This document shows positions 36,171 through 46,926 of a stretch of DNA of 64,000 nucleotides, in pieces. Source of the stretch: Steroidobacter sp. (GTDB taxonomy: Bacteria > Pseudomonadota > Gammaproteobacteria > Steroidobacterales > Steroidobacteraceae); NCBI GenBank assembly GCA_025929585.1, contig JAICPY010000011.1, positions 1 to 64,000 of the forward strand, written 5' to 3'. Position 1 is the first letter of the stretch; each line of letters opens with the position of its first letter. A program made the position numbers and the translations under genes. Below the pieces are notes generated by a model. The model ran no database searches, had not been told where the DNA came from, and worked only from the letters and a program-made list of their open reading frames with translations.

Positions 36171-37649
36171 GTGGATCTGTTTAGAACGAAACCTGTAGCA
36201 CCTGCGCCCCATGTCGATGCAGGCGAGCCGATCGAAGGCAGTCTCGAAGGCGAAGTGACGCTGAAGCGGGTCCTCACCGCACGTCATCTGGTGTTGCTCG
36301 GTGTGGGCGCAATCATCGGCGCCGGTATTTTCGTGATGACAGGGCAGGCAGCCGCCAACCATGCTGGACCCGCGGTCATCGTCAGCTTCCTGCTCGCGGG
36401 AACTGCGTGCGCCTTTGCCGGGCTGTGCTACGCCGAATTCGCTGCGATGATTCCCGTCTCCGGAAGCGCATACAGCTATACCTACGCCACGCTCGGCGAG
36501 GCCGTGGCTTGGTTCGTCGGATGGAGCTTGGTGCTCGAATATCTGTTCGCCGCCTCAGCCGTGGCAGTGGGCTGGTCGGCGTACACCATCAGCCTGTTGG
36601 AGTCGATCGCGCAAATGTTGGGAGCCGAGTGGAGGTTTCCGGACGCGCTCGCTTCTGCGCCGGTGACGTATGCGAACGGAGTGTTCGCACCCACGGGCTC
36701 GATATTCAACTTGCCGGCCGTGCTGATCGTGTGTGCGGTGGGCATGCTCTGCTATATCGGAATACGACAGTCCGCAACGGTGAACGCGGTTATCGTCGCG
36801 ATCAAAGTCACCGTGATCCTTGCGCTGATCGGTTTCGCATCTCAGTACGTGGACGCGGCGAACTGGCAGCCTTTCATCCCCGAAAACGAAGGCGGCGATC
36901 GATTCGGCTGGCCGGGCGTGCTGCGTGCAGCCTCCATCGTGTTCTTCGCCTATATCGGCTTCGATGCGATCTCTACGGCCGCGCAGGAAGCGAAGAATCC
37001 ACAACGCGACATGCCAATCGGCATCCTAGGCTCATTGGTGATCTGCACGATCCTGTACGTCATTGTCGCCGCGGTGATTACCGGCATCATGCCGTACGAC
37101 ATGCTGGGCACTGCCAAACCGGTCGCGACCGCGCTCGAGCCCTATCCCGAGCTCGGCTGGCTGAAGTTTGCCGTTGAGATCGGCGCGGTCGCTGGATTGA
37201 CCTCCGTGATTCTCGTGATGATGATGGGACAGCCGCGAATCTTCTTCGCTATGTCGCACGACGGCTTGCTGCCTCCTTTCTTCGGCAAGGTTCATCCTCG
37301 CTTCCGCACGCCGCACAAGGCGACGATCGTCGTCGCAGTCGTGGCGGCATTCTTGGCCGCGTTTTTTCCGCTGGGGATGCTCGGTGACCTGGTGTCGATG
37401 GGTACGCTGCTGGCCTTCGCGACTGTGTGCGCCGGAATCTTCATCTTGCGCCGTACACGGCCGGATCTGCCGCGCTCGTTCCGCGTTCCTGCCGTGTCGT
37501 TTGTCAGCCCGCTCGGCGTCGTGTGCTGCCTGGCCCTCATCGGCTTCATGGGCTGGTACAACTGGGCATTACTTGGCGCGTGGACGCTGATCGGATTCGC
37601 CATCTACTTCAGCTACGGCGCACGACACAGCGCACTGAACAAGACTTGA
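36171..37649 (+). CDS. APC-family amino-acid permease (cationic amino-acid transporter-like)
   Basis: This 492-residue inner-membrane permease has about 12 membrane segments beginning with GVGAIIGAGIFVMTG, the APC substrate-site signature. The CYAEFAAMIPVSGSAYSY segment, FFAYIGFDAISTAAQE and the C-terminal WYNW resemble the YfnA/CAT group carrying neutral or basic amino acids. The start is GTG at 36171 with GGGAGGAG about 8 nt upstream. It follows suhB after 101 bp. Substrate is not determinable. Confidence 0.9.
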   Translation: MDLFRTKPVAPAPHVDAGEPIEGSLEGEVTLKRVLTARHLVLLGVGAIIGAGIFVMTGQAAANHAGPAVIVSFLLAGTACAFAGLCYAEFAAMIPVSGSAYSYTYATLGEAVAWFVGWSLVLEYLFAASAVAVGWSAYTISLLESIAQMLGAEWRFPDALASAPVTYANGVFAPTGSIFNLPAVLIVCAVGMLCYIGIRQSATVNAVIVAIKVTVILALIGFASQYVDAANWQPFIPENEGGDRFGWPGVLRAASIVFFAYIGFDAISTAAQEAKNPQRDMPIGILGSLVICTILYVIVAAVITGIMPYDMLGTAKPVATALEPYPELGWLKFAVEIGAVAGLTSVILVMMMGQPRIFFAMSHDGLLPPFFGKVHPRFRTPHKATIVVAVVAAFLAAFFPLGMLGDLVSMGTLLAFATVCAGIFILRRTRPDLPRSFRVPAVSFVSPLGVVCCLALIGFMGWYNWALLGAWTLIGFAIYFSYGARHSALNKT

Positions 37650-37714
37650 GCTAGCAGCGCCGGGACGATATCGGCCCGCGCAGCTCGAACGTCGATCACG
37701 GGGACATGCGTCAA

Positions 37715-37759
37715 GGGCGATCGGCTGCCAATGCCTTCATTCCGGCGCCGCGATCGCCC
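37715..37759. terminator. Hairpin between convergent permease and TerC genes
   Basis: GGGCGATCG pairs with CGATCGCCC (9 bp) around a 27-nt loop containing further GC-rich partial complementarity. It lies 66 nt after the permease stop and 8 nt beyond the terC stop. There is no T-run on either strand. Confidence 0.45.
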
Positions 37760-37766
37760 GCCGCGT

Positions 37767-38522
37767 CTATTGCCGCTCCTCGTCCAGCAACTTTCGCAAC
37801 TTCACGGGTGCCGGTGCTGTCGTCTTCTTTCGCAGGCGCATATTGAGGATCTCGACCAGCACCGAGAAGGCCATCGCGAAGTAGATGTAGCCTTTCGGAA
37901 TGTGGAAGCCGAAGCCCTCTCCGATCAGAGCCACTCCGATCAGAATGAGGAACGACAAGGCCAGCATCTTGATCGTCGGATGCCGGTCGACGAAATTGCT
38001 GATCGGTCCCGCCATGAACATCATCACGAGCACGGCCACGATGACTGCTGCGATCATGACTTCGACGTGATCCGCCATGCCTACCGCCGTAATCACCGAA
38101 TCCAGCGAGAACACGATATCGATGATCGCGATCTGAGTGATCACGCTCAGGAACGTCGCCTTGGCAGCGATGTGCTGGTCCTGCTCTACCCCTTCCAAGC
38201 TGTGATGGATCTCCATCGTGCTCTTCGCGAGGAGGAACAAACCGCCGCCGATCAGAATGAGGTCGCGCCCGGATACTCCGCGACCGAGGACCGAGAACAG
38301 GTCGGCGGAGAGCCCCATCACCCAAGTGATCGATAACAACAACAGGATCCGCGTGACCATCGCGAGCGCCAAGCCGATTGTGCGTCCGCGCGCGCGCTGG
38401 CTCTCGGGCAGCCGGCCAACGAGGATGGAGATAAAAATGATGTTGTCGATGCCGAGAACGATCTCAAGCGCCGTCAGCGTACCGAACGCTAGCCATACTT
38501 GAGGATCAGACAGGAATTCCAT
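37767..38522 (-). CDS. TerC-family integral membrane protein (short type)
   Basis: This 251-residue membrane protein has about seven membrane segments and two acidic membrane motifs, LEIVLGIDNIIFISIL near residue 20 and DIVFSLDSVITAVG in the middle, the paired TerC features thought to bind a metal ion. It lacks the CBS/CorC tail of YoaE-type relatives. Members are linked to tellurite resistance or Mn export, but the substrate here is unknown. Its start lies 101 bp downstream of a second TerC gene. Confidence 0.88.
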   Translation of the reverse strand: MEFLSDPQVWLAFGTLTALEIVLGIDNIIFISILVGRLPESQRARGRTIGLALAMVTRILLLLSITWVMGLSADLFSVLGRGVSGRDLILIGGGLFLLAKSTMEIHHSLEGVEQDQHIAAKATFLSVITQIAIIDIVFSLDSVITAVGMADHVEVMIAAVIVAVLVMMFMAGPISNFVDRHPTIKMLALSFLILIGVALIGEGFGFHIPKGYIYFAMAFSVLVEILNMRLRKKTTAPAPVKLRKLLDEERQ

Positions 38523-38623
38523 CCGTTACTCTCCGCCCGCCAACGAGCATTGGCCGCGCAAATTTATACGTTTTGAGATCAGGGAAATGACGAGACTCAA
38601 CGACGCAGCGAGGTTTGCAGTTC

Positions 38624-39604
38624 CTATCCGTCTACGTCGACTGGCGCTTTCTGCGAGCGACGCGCAGACATCACTGAGGCCAGGATTCCGATCGCTAAGA
38701 ACCCGACGATCGCGCCCAGAGAAACGGCGTGCGGAATTTCCATATGATGATGCAGCATCATTTTCACGCCCACGAAGGCGAGAATGAAGATCAGACTGAT
38801 CTTGATGTATTTGAACATGATCATCAGTCCGGCGATCGCGAAGTACAGGGCGCGCAATCCCAATATTGCAAATGCATTGGAAGTAAAGACGAGAAACGGG
38901 TCTTGAGTGACCGCAAAGATCGCCGGTATCGAATCCACCGCGAACACGACGTCCGCAAAGTCCACCAACAACAGCGTCACGAATAGTGGCGTAGCTGCCC
39001 TTGCGCCATCGACGATCGTAAAGAACCGCTCGCCATCGAGGCGATCCGTCACCGGGTAAACGCGGCGAGCCAGCCGCACCAATACGCTCTTACTCGGATC
39101 GAATTGCTCCTCTTCGCTCTTGAGCATGCGTGCGGCGGAAAGCAGCAAGATCGCGCCGAACACGTAAAACATCCAATCGAACGCATGAATTAGCGCCGCG
39201 CCCATCGCAATCATCGCGCCTCGCAAAACAATGGCGCCGACGATGCCCCAAAACAGCACGCGATATTGAAACTGAGGAGGGATCTTCATGAATGTGAAGA
39301 TCACCGCGATCACGAAGATGTTATCTACGGAGAGCGACCACTCTAGAAGGTAGCCGGTGATGTACTGAATCATGGCCTCCGAGCCGCTCAGCGAATCCGC
39401 GCCCGAACGCCACCCGAGCCAATGATGTTCGTACACCCCGTATACCAGCCCGCTGAAAGAAAGCGCGGTCAGCACCCAAACCAGCGTCCATCCGAGCGCT
39501 TGAGGAACCTTCATCTCCTTGGATTCTCGATGCAGAACGCCAAGGTCCAGCACAAGCACGCTGATGAAAATGACGAAGAATGCGATCCAGATGAGGAGAT
39601 TCAT
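38624..39604 (-). CDS. TerC-family protein, Alx-like
   Basis: This 326-residue protein has about nine membrane segments. LEWSLSVDNIFVIAVIF near residue 90 and DFADVVFAVDSIPAIFAVT near residue 215 carry the acidic TerC pairs. Length and the loop KSVLVRLARRVYP match the Alx subgroup, implicated in Mn export and alkaline response. E. coli alx is controlled by a yybP-ykoY Mn riboswitch. I searched 39605-39747 for that structure and saw only heptamer element E. Confidence 0.88.
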   Translation of the reverse strand: MNLLIWIAFFVIFISVLVLDLGVLHRESKEMKVPQALGWTLVWVLTALSFSGLVYGVYEHHWLGWRSGADSLSGSEAMIQYITGYLLEWSLSVDNIFVIAVIFTFMKIPPQFQYRVLFWGIVGAIVLRGAMIAMGAALIHAFDWMFYVFGAILLLSAARMLKSEEEQFDPSKSVLVRLARRVYPVTDRLDGERFFTIVDGARAATPLFVTLLLVDFADVVFAVDSIPAIFAVTQDPFLVFTSNAFAILGLRALYFAIAGLMIMFKYIKISLIFILAFVGVKMMLHHHMEIPHAVSLGAIVGFLAIGILASVMSARRSQKAPVDVDG

Positions 39605-39612
39605 TTAGGAAC

Positions 39613-39748
39613 GGTGAGTGGCGGACGGCGGACGGCGGACGGTGCAGATCGGATGATCCGGAACAATGCGAAAGAAAGCGGCTCAACTGGACGTGGCAAC
39701 GGTGTACGTGTATCTCTTTTCACCGTCCCCCGTCCGCCACTCACCGCC
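39613..39748. repeat. Inverted heptamer array E (GGCGGAC)
   Basis: The left arm (39613-39644) contains GTGAGT GGCGGAC GGCGGAC GGCGGAC GGTG. The right arm (39721-39748) is CACCGTCCCCCGTCCGCCACTCACCGCC. The centre is about 76 bp and its right edge reads GGTGAAAAGAGA on the minus strand. It separates secF from the Alx-like gene and touches the secF stop codon. Confidence 0.88.
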
Positions 39749-40683
39749 TAGGGCAGCGCGTCGAGCTCAGGATCGCTTTTCTTGATGTCCATTAGATCCT
39801 GCGGCTTCAACTTCATATCGTAAGCCAAGGACGCCGCGACGAAGATCGAAGAATACGTACCGATCAGGACACCGACGATGATCGCGATTGAGAACCCTTG
39901 CAGCGCTTCGCCACCGAACAGGTAAAGAGAGACGACGACGAACAGCACTGAGAAGCTCGTCATCAAGGTTCTCGACAAGGTCTCATTGACCGCCAAGTTG
40001 AGCATTTGGAAGGGCGAGCCCTTGCGAGTGCCGAGGAACACTTCACGCACGCGATCGAACACCACCACGGTATCGTTGATCGAATAGCCGATGACGGCGA
40101 GTACAGCCGCCAATACAGACAAATCGAACGTAAGTTGAGTAGCCGCGAAGAATCCGAGAATGACAATTGGATCATGGGTCGCGGCTAGGACAGTGCCGGC
40201 AGCCATCTTCTTCTCGAAACGGAAGCCCACGTACATCAAGATGCCGATGAACGTGAATAGCAAAGCCAGACCGCCCTGCTCGGTCAAATCCTTGCCGACC
40301 TGCGGACCGACGACATCGGTCCTTCGCACCTGCACGTCTGGGTCCAACCCGCGCAACGCCTCCTGAACGCGCGTGCCGATCTCATTGACGTTCTGCCCTT
40401 CCGGAGCCATGACTCGCACCATCAGATCGCGCGAGCTGCCAATCGCTTGCACCTGAGCTTCAGGATAGCCTGCCGCTTGGAGCGCCTCGCGAGCGCGATC
40501 ATGATCGGCCACTTCCGGATAGCTCACTTCAACGACGACACCGCCGGTGAAGTCGATGCCGAGATTCAAACCTCGCAACGCTACGAGCAGTATCGATCCA
40601 ACCATCAGCGCAGCGGAGATAACGTACGTGTAGCGCCGCTTACCGAGAAAATCGATCGTTGGAGTTCGCTTGAAAAATTCCAT
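39748..40683 (-). CDS. secF: Protein-export membrane protein SecF
   Basis: SecF with SecD uses proton flow to help pull secreted proteins into the periplasm. The 311 residues show LGIDFTGGVVVEV for the first periplasmic domain and the RND-like membrane block GYSINDTVVVFDRVRE, with Asp and Arg. Six membrane segments are expected. It follows secD after 35 nt. Confidence 0.96.
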   Translation of the reverse strand: MEFFKRTPTIDFLGKRRYTYVISAALMVGSILLVALRGLNLGIDFTGGVVVEVSYPEVADHDRAREALQAAGYPEAQVQAIGSSRDLMVRVMAPEGQNVNEIGTRVQEALRGLDPDVQVRRTDVVGPQVGKDLTEQGGLALLFTFIGILMYVGFRFEKKMAAGTVLAATHDPIVILGFFAATQLTFDLSVLAAVLAVIGYSINDTVVVFDRVREVFLGTRKGSPFQMLNLAVNETLSRTLMTSFSVLFVVVSLYLFGGEALQGFSIAIIVGVLIGTYSSIFVAASLAYDMKLKPQDLMDIKKSDPELDALP

Positions 40684-40718
40684 GTGCGTAGCTCTGTCGT
40701 AACTTTAAGTAACGCGTT

Positions 40719-42575
40719 TCAAACCGGCAGGGTCGTCAGACGCTTACGTCGACCCCAGATCAGGTCGATGAAAACGCGGCTGCACAGGATCGCCGAGAAC
40801 AGCGAAGTAAAGATGCCGAGCACGAGAGTGACCGCGAAACCTTTGATCGGTCCGGTGCCGAACACGAACAAAACCGCACCTGCAATCAGAGTGGTGATAT
40901 TCGAGTCTGCGATCGCTGAAAACGCTTTGTCGAAGCCGGCGTGAATGGCGGCTTGAGGGGAGTTGCCATTGCGCAGCTCCTCGCGGATACGTTCGTAGAT
41001 TAGAACGTTGGCATCTGCGGCCATACCGATCGTCAACACGATTCCGGCGATGCCCGGCAACGACAACGAGGCTTGCAGAAGCGACATCACCGCGACTAGG
41101 AGGATGACGTTACAGATCAGCACGACGTTCGCCACCACACCGAAGACGCGGTAGTACAGCGCAAGGAAGATAAACGTCAGCACAGCACCGATTGCGAGCG
41201 CCATCTGACCGGCTTCGATATTGTCCTGACCTAAGCTCGGTCCAACGGTGCGTTGCTCCACGAGATCGATTGGGGTCGCGAGCGAGCCGGCACGCAACAG
41301 CAGCGCGAGCTCTTGAGCCTCCGTCGCCATCAAGCCTGTGATCTGGAATCTGGAGGAGAACACGCCTTGAATGGTTGCGACGCTGATCGCCTCCTCCTCC
41401 GTGCAGCTTTGACCGGAGCGAATCCCGTTGCAGACCTCGCCCTCTTCCAAGCGTTTACGCTCGATGTACACCACCGCCATTCGGCGCCCAAGATTTTCCT
41501 GGGTTGCCTTGAGCATCGACGCACCCGCGCGTGCATCGAGCGTCACGTGAACTGCCGGGGTACCTTCTGCGTAGCCGGACGTTGCATCCGTGAGCTGATC
41601 ACCCGAGGCAATCAGATCGCGCTTGAGCAGTACAGGCTGCCCCTCGCGAGTGGTGTAAAGCTTGGATCCTATAGGTACGCGCTTGGTCGATTCCGCTTCG
41701 TACGGGTTGTTCGCCTCATCGACAAGACGAAATTCGACGGTGGCCGTTGCACCCAACACGCGAATGGCCTGGTTCGGATCTTGAACGCCGGGTAATTGGA
41801 CCACGATGCGATCGAGTCCCTGCCGAGCGACGATTGGTTCGGAAACACCGAGCTCATTGACCCGATTGCGCAGGGTCGTCACGTTCTGCTCGATCGCGAG
41901 ATCTTGGCGCTGCTTGATACGCTCGGGCGTGAAAGCGACGACGAACTCTGTCGCGCCATCCGATTGTTCTTCCGTCAAAGTGAGACCCGGATCGTCGGAC
42001 TGAATGATCTTGCGCGCCGCGCTCACATCAGCTTCAGCTCGCAATACGACCAACACTGTTTGATCGCGAACCGCGACTGATTGATAAGGAATACGCTCTT
42101 CGCGAAGGCGCGCGCGGATGTCTTGCGCCAACCGCTGCAAAGCCTGATCGAGCGCAGCGCCGACATCCACTTCGTACATGAAGTGCACGCCGCCTCTCAG
42201 ATCGAGCCCCAAGCTCATCGGCTTCAAGCCCAAGGCTCGCAGCCAATTCGGACTTCTCGATGCGCTCGTGAGCGCGACGATGTACTCGCCCGGTGCGGCG
42301 TCCGCGATCGCATCGCGCGCCTTGATTTGACTATCGACGGCGCTAAAGCGCACAACGAGCCGATCTTCCTCGAGGTACGCGGTGTTGTGCGCGACCTTCG
42401 CGGCATCGAGGATGCCTAGGATGCGCTGTTGACCGCCTGTATCCATCGCTGCGCGATCATCACGCGCGACTTCGATCGCGGGCTCATCCCCGAATAGGTT
42501 GGGTAGCGCCAGCAGTAATCCGACTGCCAGCACGATTCCTACGAGCCAATATCGCCAACTTGGAACTTGGTACAT
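40719..42575 (-). CDS. secD: Protein-export membrane protein SecD
   Basis: This 618-residue SecD has an N-terminal membrane segment (YWLVGIVLAVGLLLALP), the LGLDLRGGVHF motif opening the periplasmic P1 domain, and a C-terminal six-helix RND domain with GMAADANVLIYERIREE. The true start is the ATG at 42575 just after yajC. The frame is open to 42740 but that part overlaps yajC. It forms yajC-secD-secF. Confidence 0.96.
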   Translation of the reverse strand: MYQVPSWRYWLVGIVLAVGLLLALPNLFGDEPAIEVARDDRAAMDTGGQQRILGILDAAKVAHNTAYLEEDRLVVRFSAVDSQIKARDAIADAAPGEYIVALTSASRSPNWLRALGLKPMSLGLDLRGGVHFMYEVDVGAALDQALQRLAQDIRARLREERIPYQSVAVRDQTVLVVLRAEADVSAARKIIQSDDPGLTLTEEQSDGATEFVVAFTPERIKQRQDLAIEQNVTTLRNRVNELGVSEPIVARQGLDRIVVQLPGVQDPNQAIRVLGATATVEFRLVDEANNPYEAESTKRVPIGSKLYTTREGQPVLLKRDLIASGDQLTDATSGYAEGTPAVHVTLDARAGASMLKATQENLGRRMAVVYIERKRLEEGEVCNGIRSGQSCTEEEAISVATIQGVFSSRFQITGLMATEAQELALLLRAGSLATPIDLVEQRTVGPSLGQDNIEAGQMALAIGAVLTFIFLALYYRVFGVVANVVLICNVILLVAVMSLLQASLSLPGIAGIVLTIGMAADANVLIYERIREELRNGNSPQAAIHAGFDKAFSAIADSNITTLIAGAVLFVFGTGPIKGFAVTLVLGIFTSLFSAILCSRVFIDLIWGRRKRLTTLPV

Positions 42576-42582
42576 GCGGGCG

Positions 42583-42915
42583 TCAGGCGCTCTTGAGGGT
42601 GCCTTTAGGAAGAACTTGCGAAACCGTGTGGCGCTGCGCTTTGACCTGCACGCCGGGGGCGATTTCGATGGTGATGATTTGATCACCCAGCTCAGTGACT
42701 TTGCCGAGAATTCCTCCGCTGGTGACCACCTCAGCGCCAACCTCGAGAGACGAGATCATGGCCTTGTGCTCTTTCGCGCGCTTGGTCTGCGGGCGAATCA
42801 GCAAGAAATAGAACACGACGAAAATCAGGATGAGCGGCAAAAAGCTCGTCAGCGCGCTCGGCTGGCCCGGTGCGCTTTGTGCCTGTGCCGCCGCAGTCGA
42901 TATCAACCAGTCCAT
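42583..42915 (-). CDS. yajC: Preprotein translocase subunit YajC
   Basis: This 110-residue protein has one membrane segment (about residues 23-42, SFLPLILIFVVFYFLLIRPQ) and a small beta-rich cytoplasmic domain with GGILGKV. It associates with SecDF. In E. coli queA-tgt-yajC-secD-secF are contiguous. Here tgt is 2.8 kb away with two unrelated genes between. Confidence 0.95.
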   Translation of the reverse strand: MDWLISTAAAQAQSAPGQPSALTSFLPLILIFVVFYFLLIRPQTKRAKEHKAMISSLEVGAEVVTSGGILGKVTELGDQIITIEIAPGVQVKAQRHTVSQVLPKGTLKSA

Positions 42916-43030
42916 CTTGGGTGGCCCTTAACTTCAAACCTCGAAGAGGTGTTGGGGAAACGCCGGAACGTCGCCGGCCCGGAAAACGAGCGGCGCATTA
43001 TACACAGGCGGACGGAAGCAACCTGGAGAG

Positions 43031-43117
43031 AGTCCTTAGACCGTAGTCTGCAGTCTATAGCCAGAGGTCCGACAGATCCCTGCCGGCCTGCAGACTGCGG
43101 ACCACGGACTGCGGACT
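43031..43117. repeat. Inverted heptamer array B1 (AGTCYGY), divergent junction
   Basis: The left arm reads AGTCCTT AGACCGT AGTCTGC AGTCTAT AG and is followed by CCAGAGG. The right arm (43087-43117) is CCTGCAGACTGCGGACCACGGACTGCGGACT. It lies between divergent yajC and the CNNM gene, in promoter space. Sister copies at 53034 and 53580 share inner edges (TAGCCAGA / GCAGGYCAGAGA) as well as units. Confidence 0.85.
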
Positions 43118-43186
43118 TGACGGGCACGAGCCGGAGCCTCTTGCCTTACACTGAATCCCCCTTAGCCATAAGAGCCCTCCGCTGAC

Positions 43187-44485
43187 ATGCCTACCGGTGA
43201 GATCGCCGTAATCCTTCTGTTGATCTTGCTCAATGGCTTTTTCGCGTTGTCCGAGATGGCGTTGGTTGCGTCCAAGCGGGCTCGCATTCAGGCGGCGGTG
43301 GAGCAAGGCAAGACGGGAGCGAAGTCCGCTCTAGCCCTGATAGAGGATCCCTCGACACTGCTCTCCTCGATCCAGATCGGGATCACGCTGATCAGCATTG
43401 TGACCGGCGTTTACAGCGGCGCGACCCTGGCCGAACCGCTCGGTGTCATTTTGGCTGAAAGCGGTGTGTCCGTTGCATACGCAGACAAACTCGCGTTCGG
43501 CGCCGTGGCTCTGCTGGTCACGCTCGTTTCTTTGATCATCGGTGAGCTCGTACCCAAGCGTGTTGCCCTGTTGCACGCAGAAGCCCTGGCCATTCGCGTC
43601 GCGCCGATCATGCGTTGGTTCGCTAAGGCGATGGCCCCGCTGGTTTGGTTGTTGCGAGTCTCCGTCGATGCTGTGTTGAAACTTCTACCGATGTCATCCG
43701 CACCACAAGCGGCCGTGACGGAAGACGATGTCCGGGCGCTGGTCGCTGAAGGCACGCGCGCAGGAGTCTTCTTAGCCTCAGAGCGCCGCTTATTGGAAGG
43801 CGTGCTGGCGCTTGCCGACCGCAAGGTAGGCTCGATCATGATTCCTCGGCAGGATGTGGTTTGGCTCGATATCGACGACCCGATCGATGCGCTCTGGCAG
43901 CAAGCCAAAGAAAGCGGCCATGCGCGGTTTCTGATCGCCCGGGAGAAACTCGACAATTTGCTGGGGGTAATTACGTTGGCGGATCTAAGCGAAGCGGTCC
44001 ATCGCGGGCGCATCGATGCGGAGAAAGACATTCTCCCGCCGTTACACATCCCCGATTCGATTACTGCGCTGCAACTGCTCGATCAATTTCAACGCTCGAG
44101 CACCCACCTTGCGGTCGTGACCGACGAATATGGCGAAATCGAAGGCGTCACGACGCCGATCGACATCCTAAAAGCAATCGCCGGTGAGCTGCCCGAGCTC
44201 GGAAGCCGAGAGCGCCCCGAAGCCCTGTCGCGTTCGGATGGATCTTGGCTGATCGACGGACATCTACCGATCGAGGAGTTGCAGCGTCGTCTGAATCGTC
44301 GAGATCTAGCCGGCCGTGATTACCACACCGTCGCCGGTTTCGTACTCGCGCGACTCGGGCGCATTCCAAAGGCCGGCGACACACTCACTTGGCGTGATCT
44401 GCGTGTGGAGATCATGGACATGGACGGCGTGCGAATAGACAAAATTCTTCTGACGAAAATTGAGCCGAGCAGGAAGAAGGGATGA
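43187..44485 (+). CDS. CNNM/CorC (HlyC) family transporter with CBS domains
   Basis: This 432-residue protein has an N-terminal DUF21 membrane domain (about residues 1-190, beginning ILLLILLNGFFALSEMALV), a CBS pair (about 210-330, with IMIPRQDVVWLD and VVTDEYGEIEGVTTPIDIL) and a C-terminal CorC_HlyC domain. This family handles Mg2+ or Co2+ export. The old 'hemolysin' label is historical. It is a single transcription unit between elements B1 and D. Confidence 0.9.
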   Translation: MPTGEIAVILLLILLNGFFALSEMALVASKRARIQAAVEQGKTGAKSALALIEDPSTLLSSIQIGITLISIVTGVYSGATLAEPLGVILAESGVSVAYADKLAFGAVALLVTLVSLIIGELVPKRVALLHAEALAIRVAPIMRWFAKAMAPLVWLLRVSVDAVLKLLPMSSAPQAAVTEDDVRALVAEGTRAGVFLASERRLLEGVLALADRKVGSIMIPRQDVVWLDIDDPIDALWQQAKESGHARFLIAREKLDNLLGVITLADLSEAVHRGRIDAEKDILPPLHIPDSITALQLLDQFQRSSTHLAVVTDEYGEIEGVTTPIDILKAIAGELPELGSRERPEALSRSDGSWLIDGHLPIEELQRRLNRRDLAGRDYHTVAGFVLARLGRIPKAGDTLTWRDLRVEIMDMDGVRIDKILLTKIEPSRKKG

Positions 44486-44490
44486 GCTGT

Positions 44491-44600
44491 GAGGGACTGG
44501 GGATTGGGGATTGGGGACTTCGGATAGCAACGATTTCGCCAAGCTTTGCATATGCCGCAGTCCCTGGTCCCTAGTCCCTCATTCCCTCATTCCCCTATTC
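44491..44600. repeat. Inverted heptamer array D (GGGAYTG)
   Basis: The left arm (44491-44520) reads GAGGGACTG GGGATTG GGGATTG GGGACTT. The right arm (44559-44600) reads AGTCCCTGGTCCCTAGTCCCTCATTCCCTCATTCCCC, about six units. It occupies the convergent gap between the CNNM gene and the AI-2E-family gene. The latter's TAG stop (44595-44597) is inside the right arm. GGGATTC-type heptamers are familiar from xanthomonad intergenic regions (from memory). Confidence 0.9.
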
Positions 44601-45677
44601 GCTCCCAACTGCCCCCGTCTCGCGCGGCCTGTGCTCTTCCAGCCATTCGCGCCAGATGGCGAGTGTGACCGCAAGCAAGACCGGGCCGATGAATAGTCCG
44701 ACGAGCCCGAATGCAAGCACCCCGCCCAGCACGCCGAATACTACGAGCAGGAACGGCATACGAGTGGCGTTGGAGATCACGAGCGGACGCACGATATTGT
44801 CCATCCAGCTCACGAGCAACAGTCCCCACAACAGCAAACCTATTCCGGCCCCGACGTTGCCCGTCACCAGCATCCAGATAGATAAGCTTCCCCACACCAG
44901 CGGCGCGCCGAAGGGAATCAACGCGATCAGCACGGTCACGGCGCCGAGCAGAACCGGCGCCTGCAAGCCAAAAATCCAGTAACCGAGCCCGGCGACTGCA
45001 CCTTGGGCAATCGCGCCCAGGATGAGCGCGTACACGACAGCTTGAGTCGTGGCTCCGACGGCATCCAAGTAGTCGCTGACGCGCGGCCCCAAAATGCCTT
45101 CGAGAATCGCTCGAACCTCTCGCAAGACGCGAGGTCCGTCACGGAGCAGGAAGAACATCGAAAGCACGGCGAAGAACAACTTGGCGACATTGCGGCCGAC
45201 GCCGCCAATCAACCTGGATACTTCGAGCGACGATTCTTCCATCAAAAAGACGAATTGCTCGCGCAGCGCCGCTGGATTCGCTGCCAGCTCGTTGATGAGT
45301 TGTTGAGCAGATGCGCCGATCCAGGGTATGTCACGAATCGCGGATGGCAGAGCGGGGTTCGATGACAAAAATGCCTGCACTTCCGTATACGCCGCCAATG
45401 CCTCGACGCGCAGCAAGAGCACCAGCCACGTCAAAGGCACCACCAATGCCAGCGTCACCAGAACAGTCGTCAGCAACGCTGCCAGCGCCACCCGGCCCCG
45501 CACGAGCTTCAGTACACGCTGATTCAACGGCCAACTGACGTACGCGAGGATCGCACCCCAAATGAGCGGCACCAGGAAGGGCTGCAACACACTGAACGTG
45601 AGCAGTACGATGCCGAGCAGGAGCCCGGCGACCAGCAAACGGCGGAACCAAGGCGAAGTGGGTAGATCGGCGAGCAT
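44595..45677 (-). CDS. AI-2E transporter family membrane protein
   Basis: This 360-residue polytopic protein belongs to the UPF0118/AI-2E exporter family. It has about eight membrane segments, a conserved LLRDGPRVL segment after the central soluble region and IGPVLLAVTLAIWREWLEEHRP at the end. The family contains E. coli TqsA and PerM and also sodium/proton antiporters, so autoinducer transport is only one possibility. The C-terminal GSE and stop codon are contributed by heptamer element D. Confidence 0.85.
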   Translation of the reverse strand: MLADLPTSPWFRRLLVAGLLLGIVLLTFSVLQPFLVPLIWGAILAYVSWPLNQRVLKLVRGRVALAALLTTVLVTLALVVPLTWLVLLLRVEALAAYTEVQAFLSSNPALPSAIRDIPWIGASAQQLINELAANPAALREQFVFLMEESSLEVSRLIGGVGRNVAKLFFAVLSMFFLLRDGPRVLREVRAILEGILGPRVSDYLDAVGATTQAVVYALILGAIAQGAVAGLGYWIFGLQAPVLLGAVTVLIALIPFGAPLVWGSLSIWMLVTGNVGAGIGLLLWGLLLVSWMDNIVRPLVISNATRMPFLLVVFGVLGGVLAFGLVGLFIGPVLLAVTLAIWREWLEEHRPRETGAVGSE

Positions 45678-45750
45678 GGATCAATCGACTCATGTCCCGC
45701 GATCCTGCCTCTCAACATTTCTGCCGGGACGAGGCAGAAACGCAGCCACG

Positions 45751-46863
<1,113 letters not shown>

Positions 46864-46926
46864 TCACCACACACAGTTTTTGATCCCCCGTTCGTCGAAC
46901 GTGCTCGAGCGCCAATGGCAAAGCCC

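Noticed and set aside
39605-39747. yybP-ykoY Mn riboswitch upstream of the Alx-like gene
   Set aside because: The space is taken by heptamer element E and the typical conserved loops are not visible.
42576-42740. Extended SecD N-terminus
   Set aside because: This part lies within yajC and lacks homology; SecD begins at the Met before the first membrane segment.
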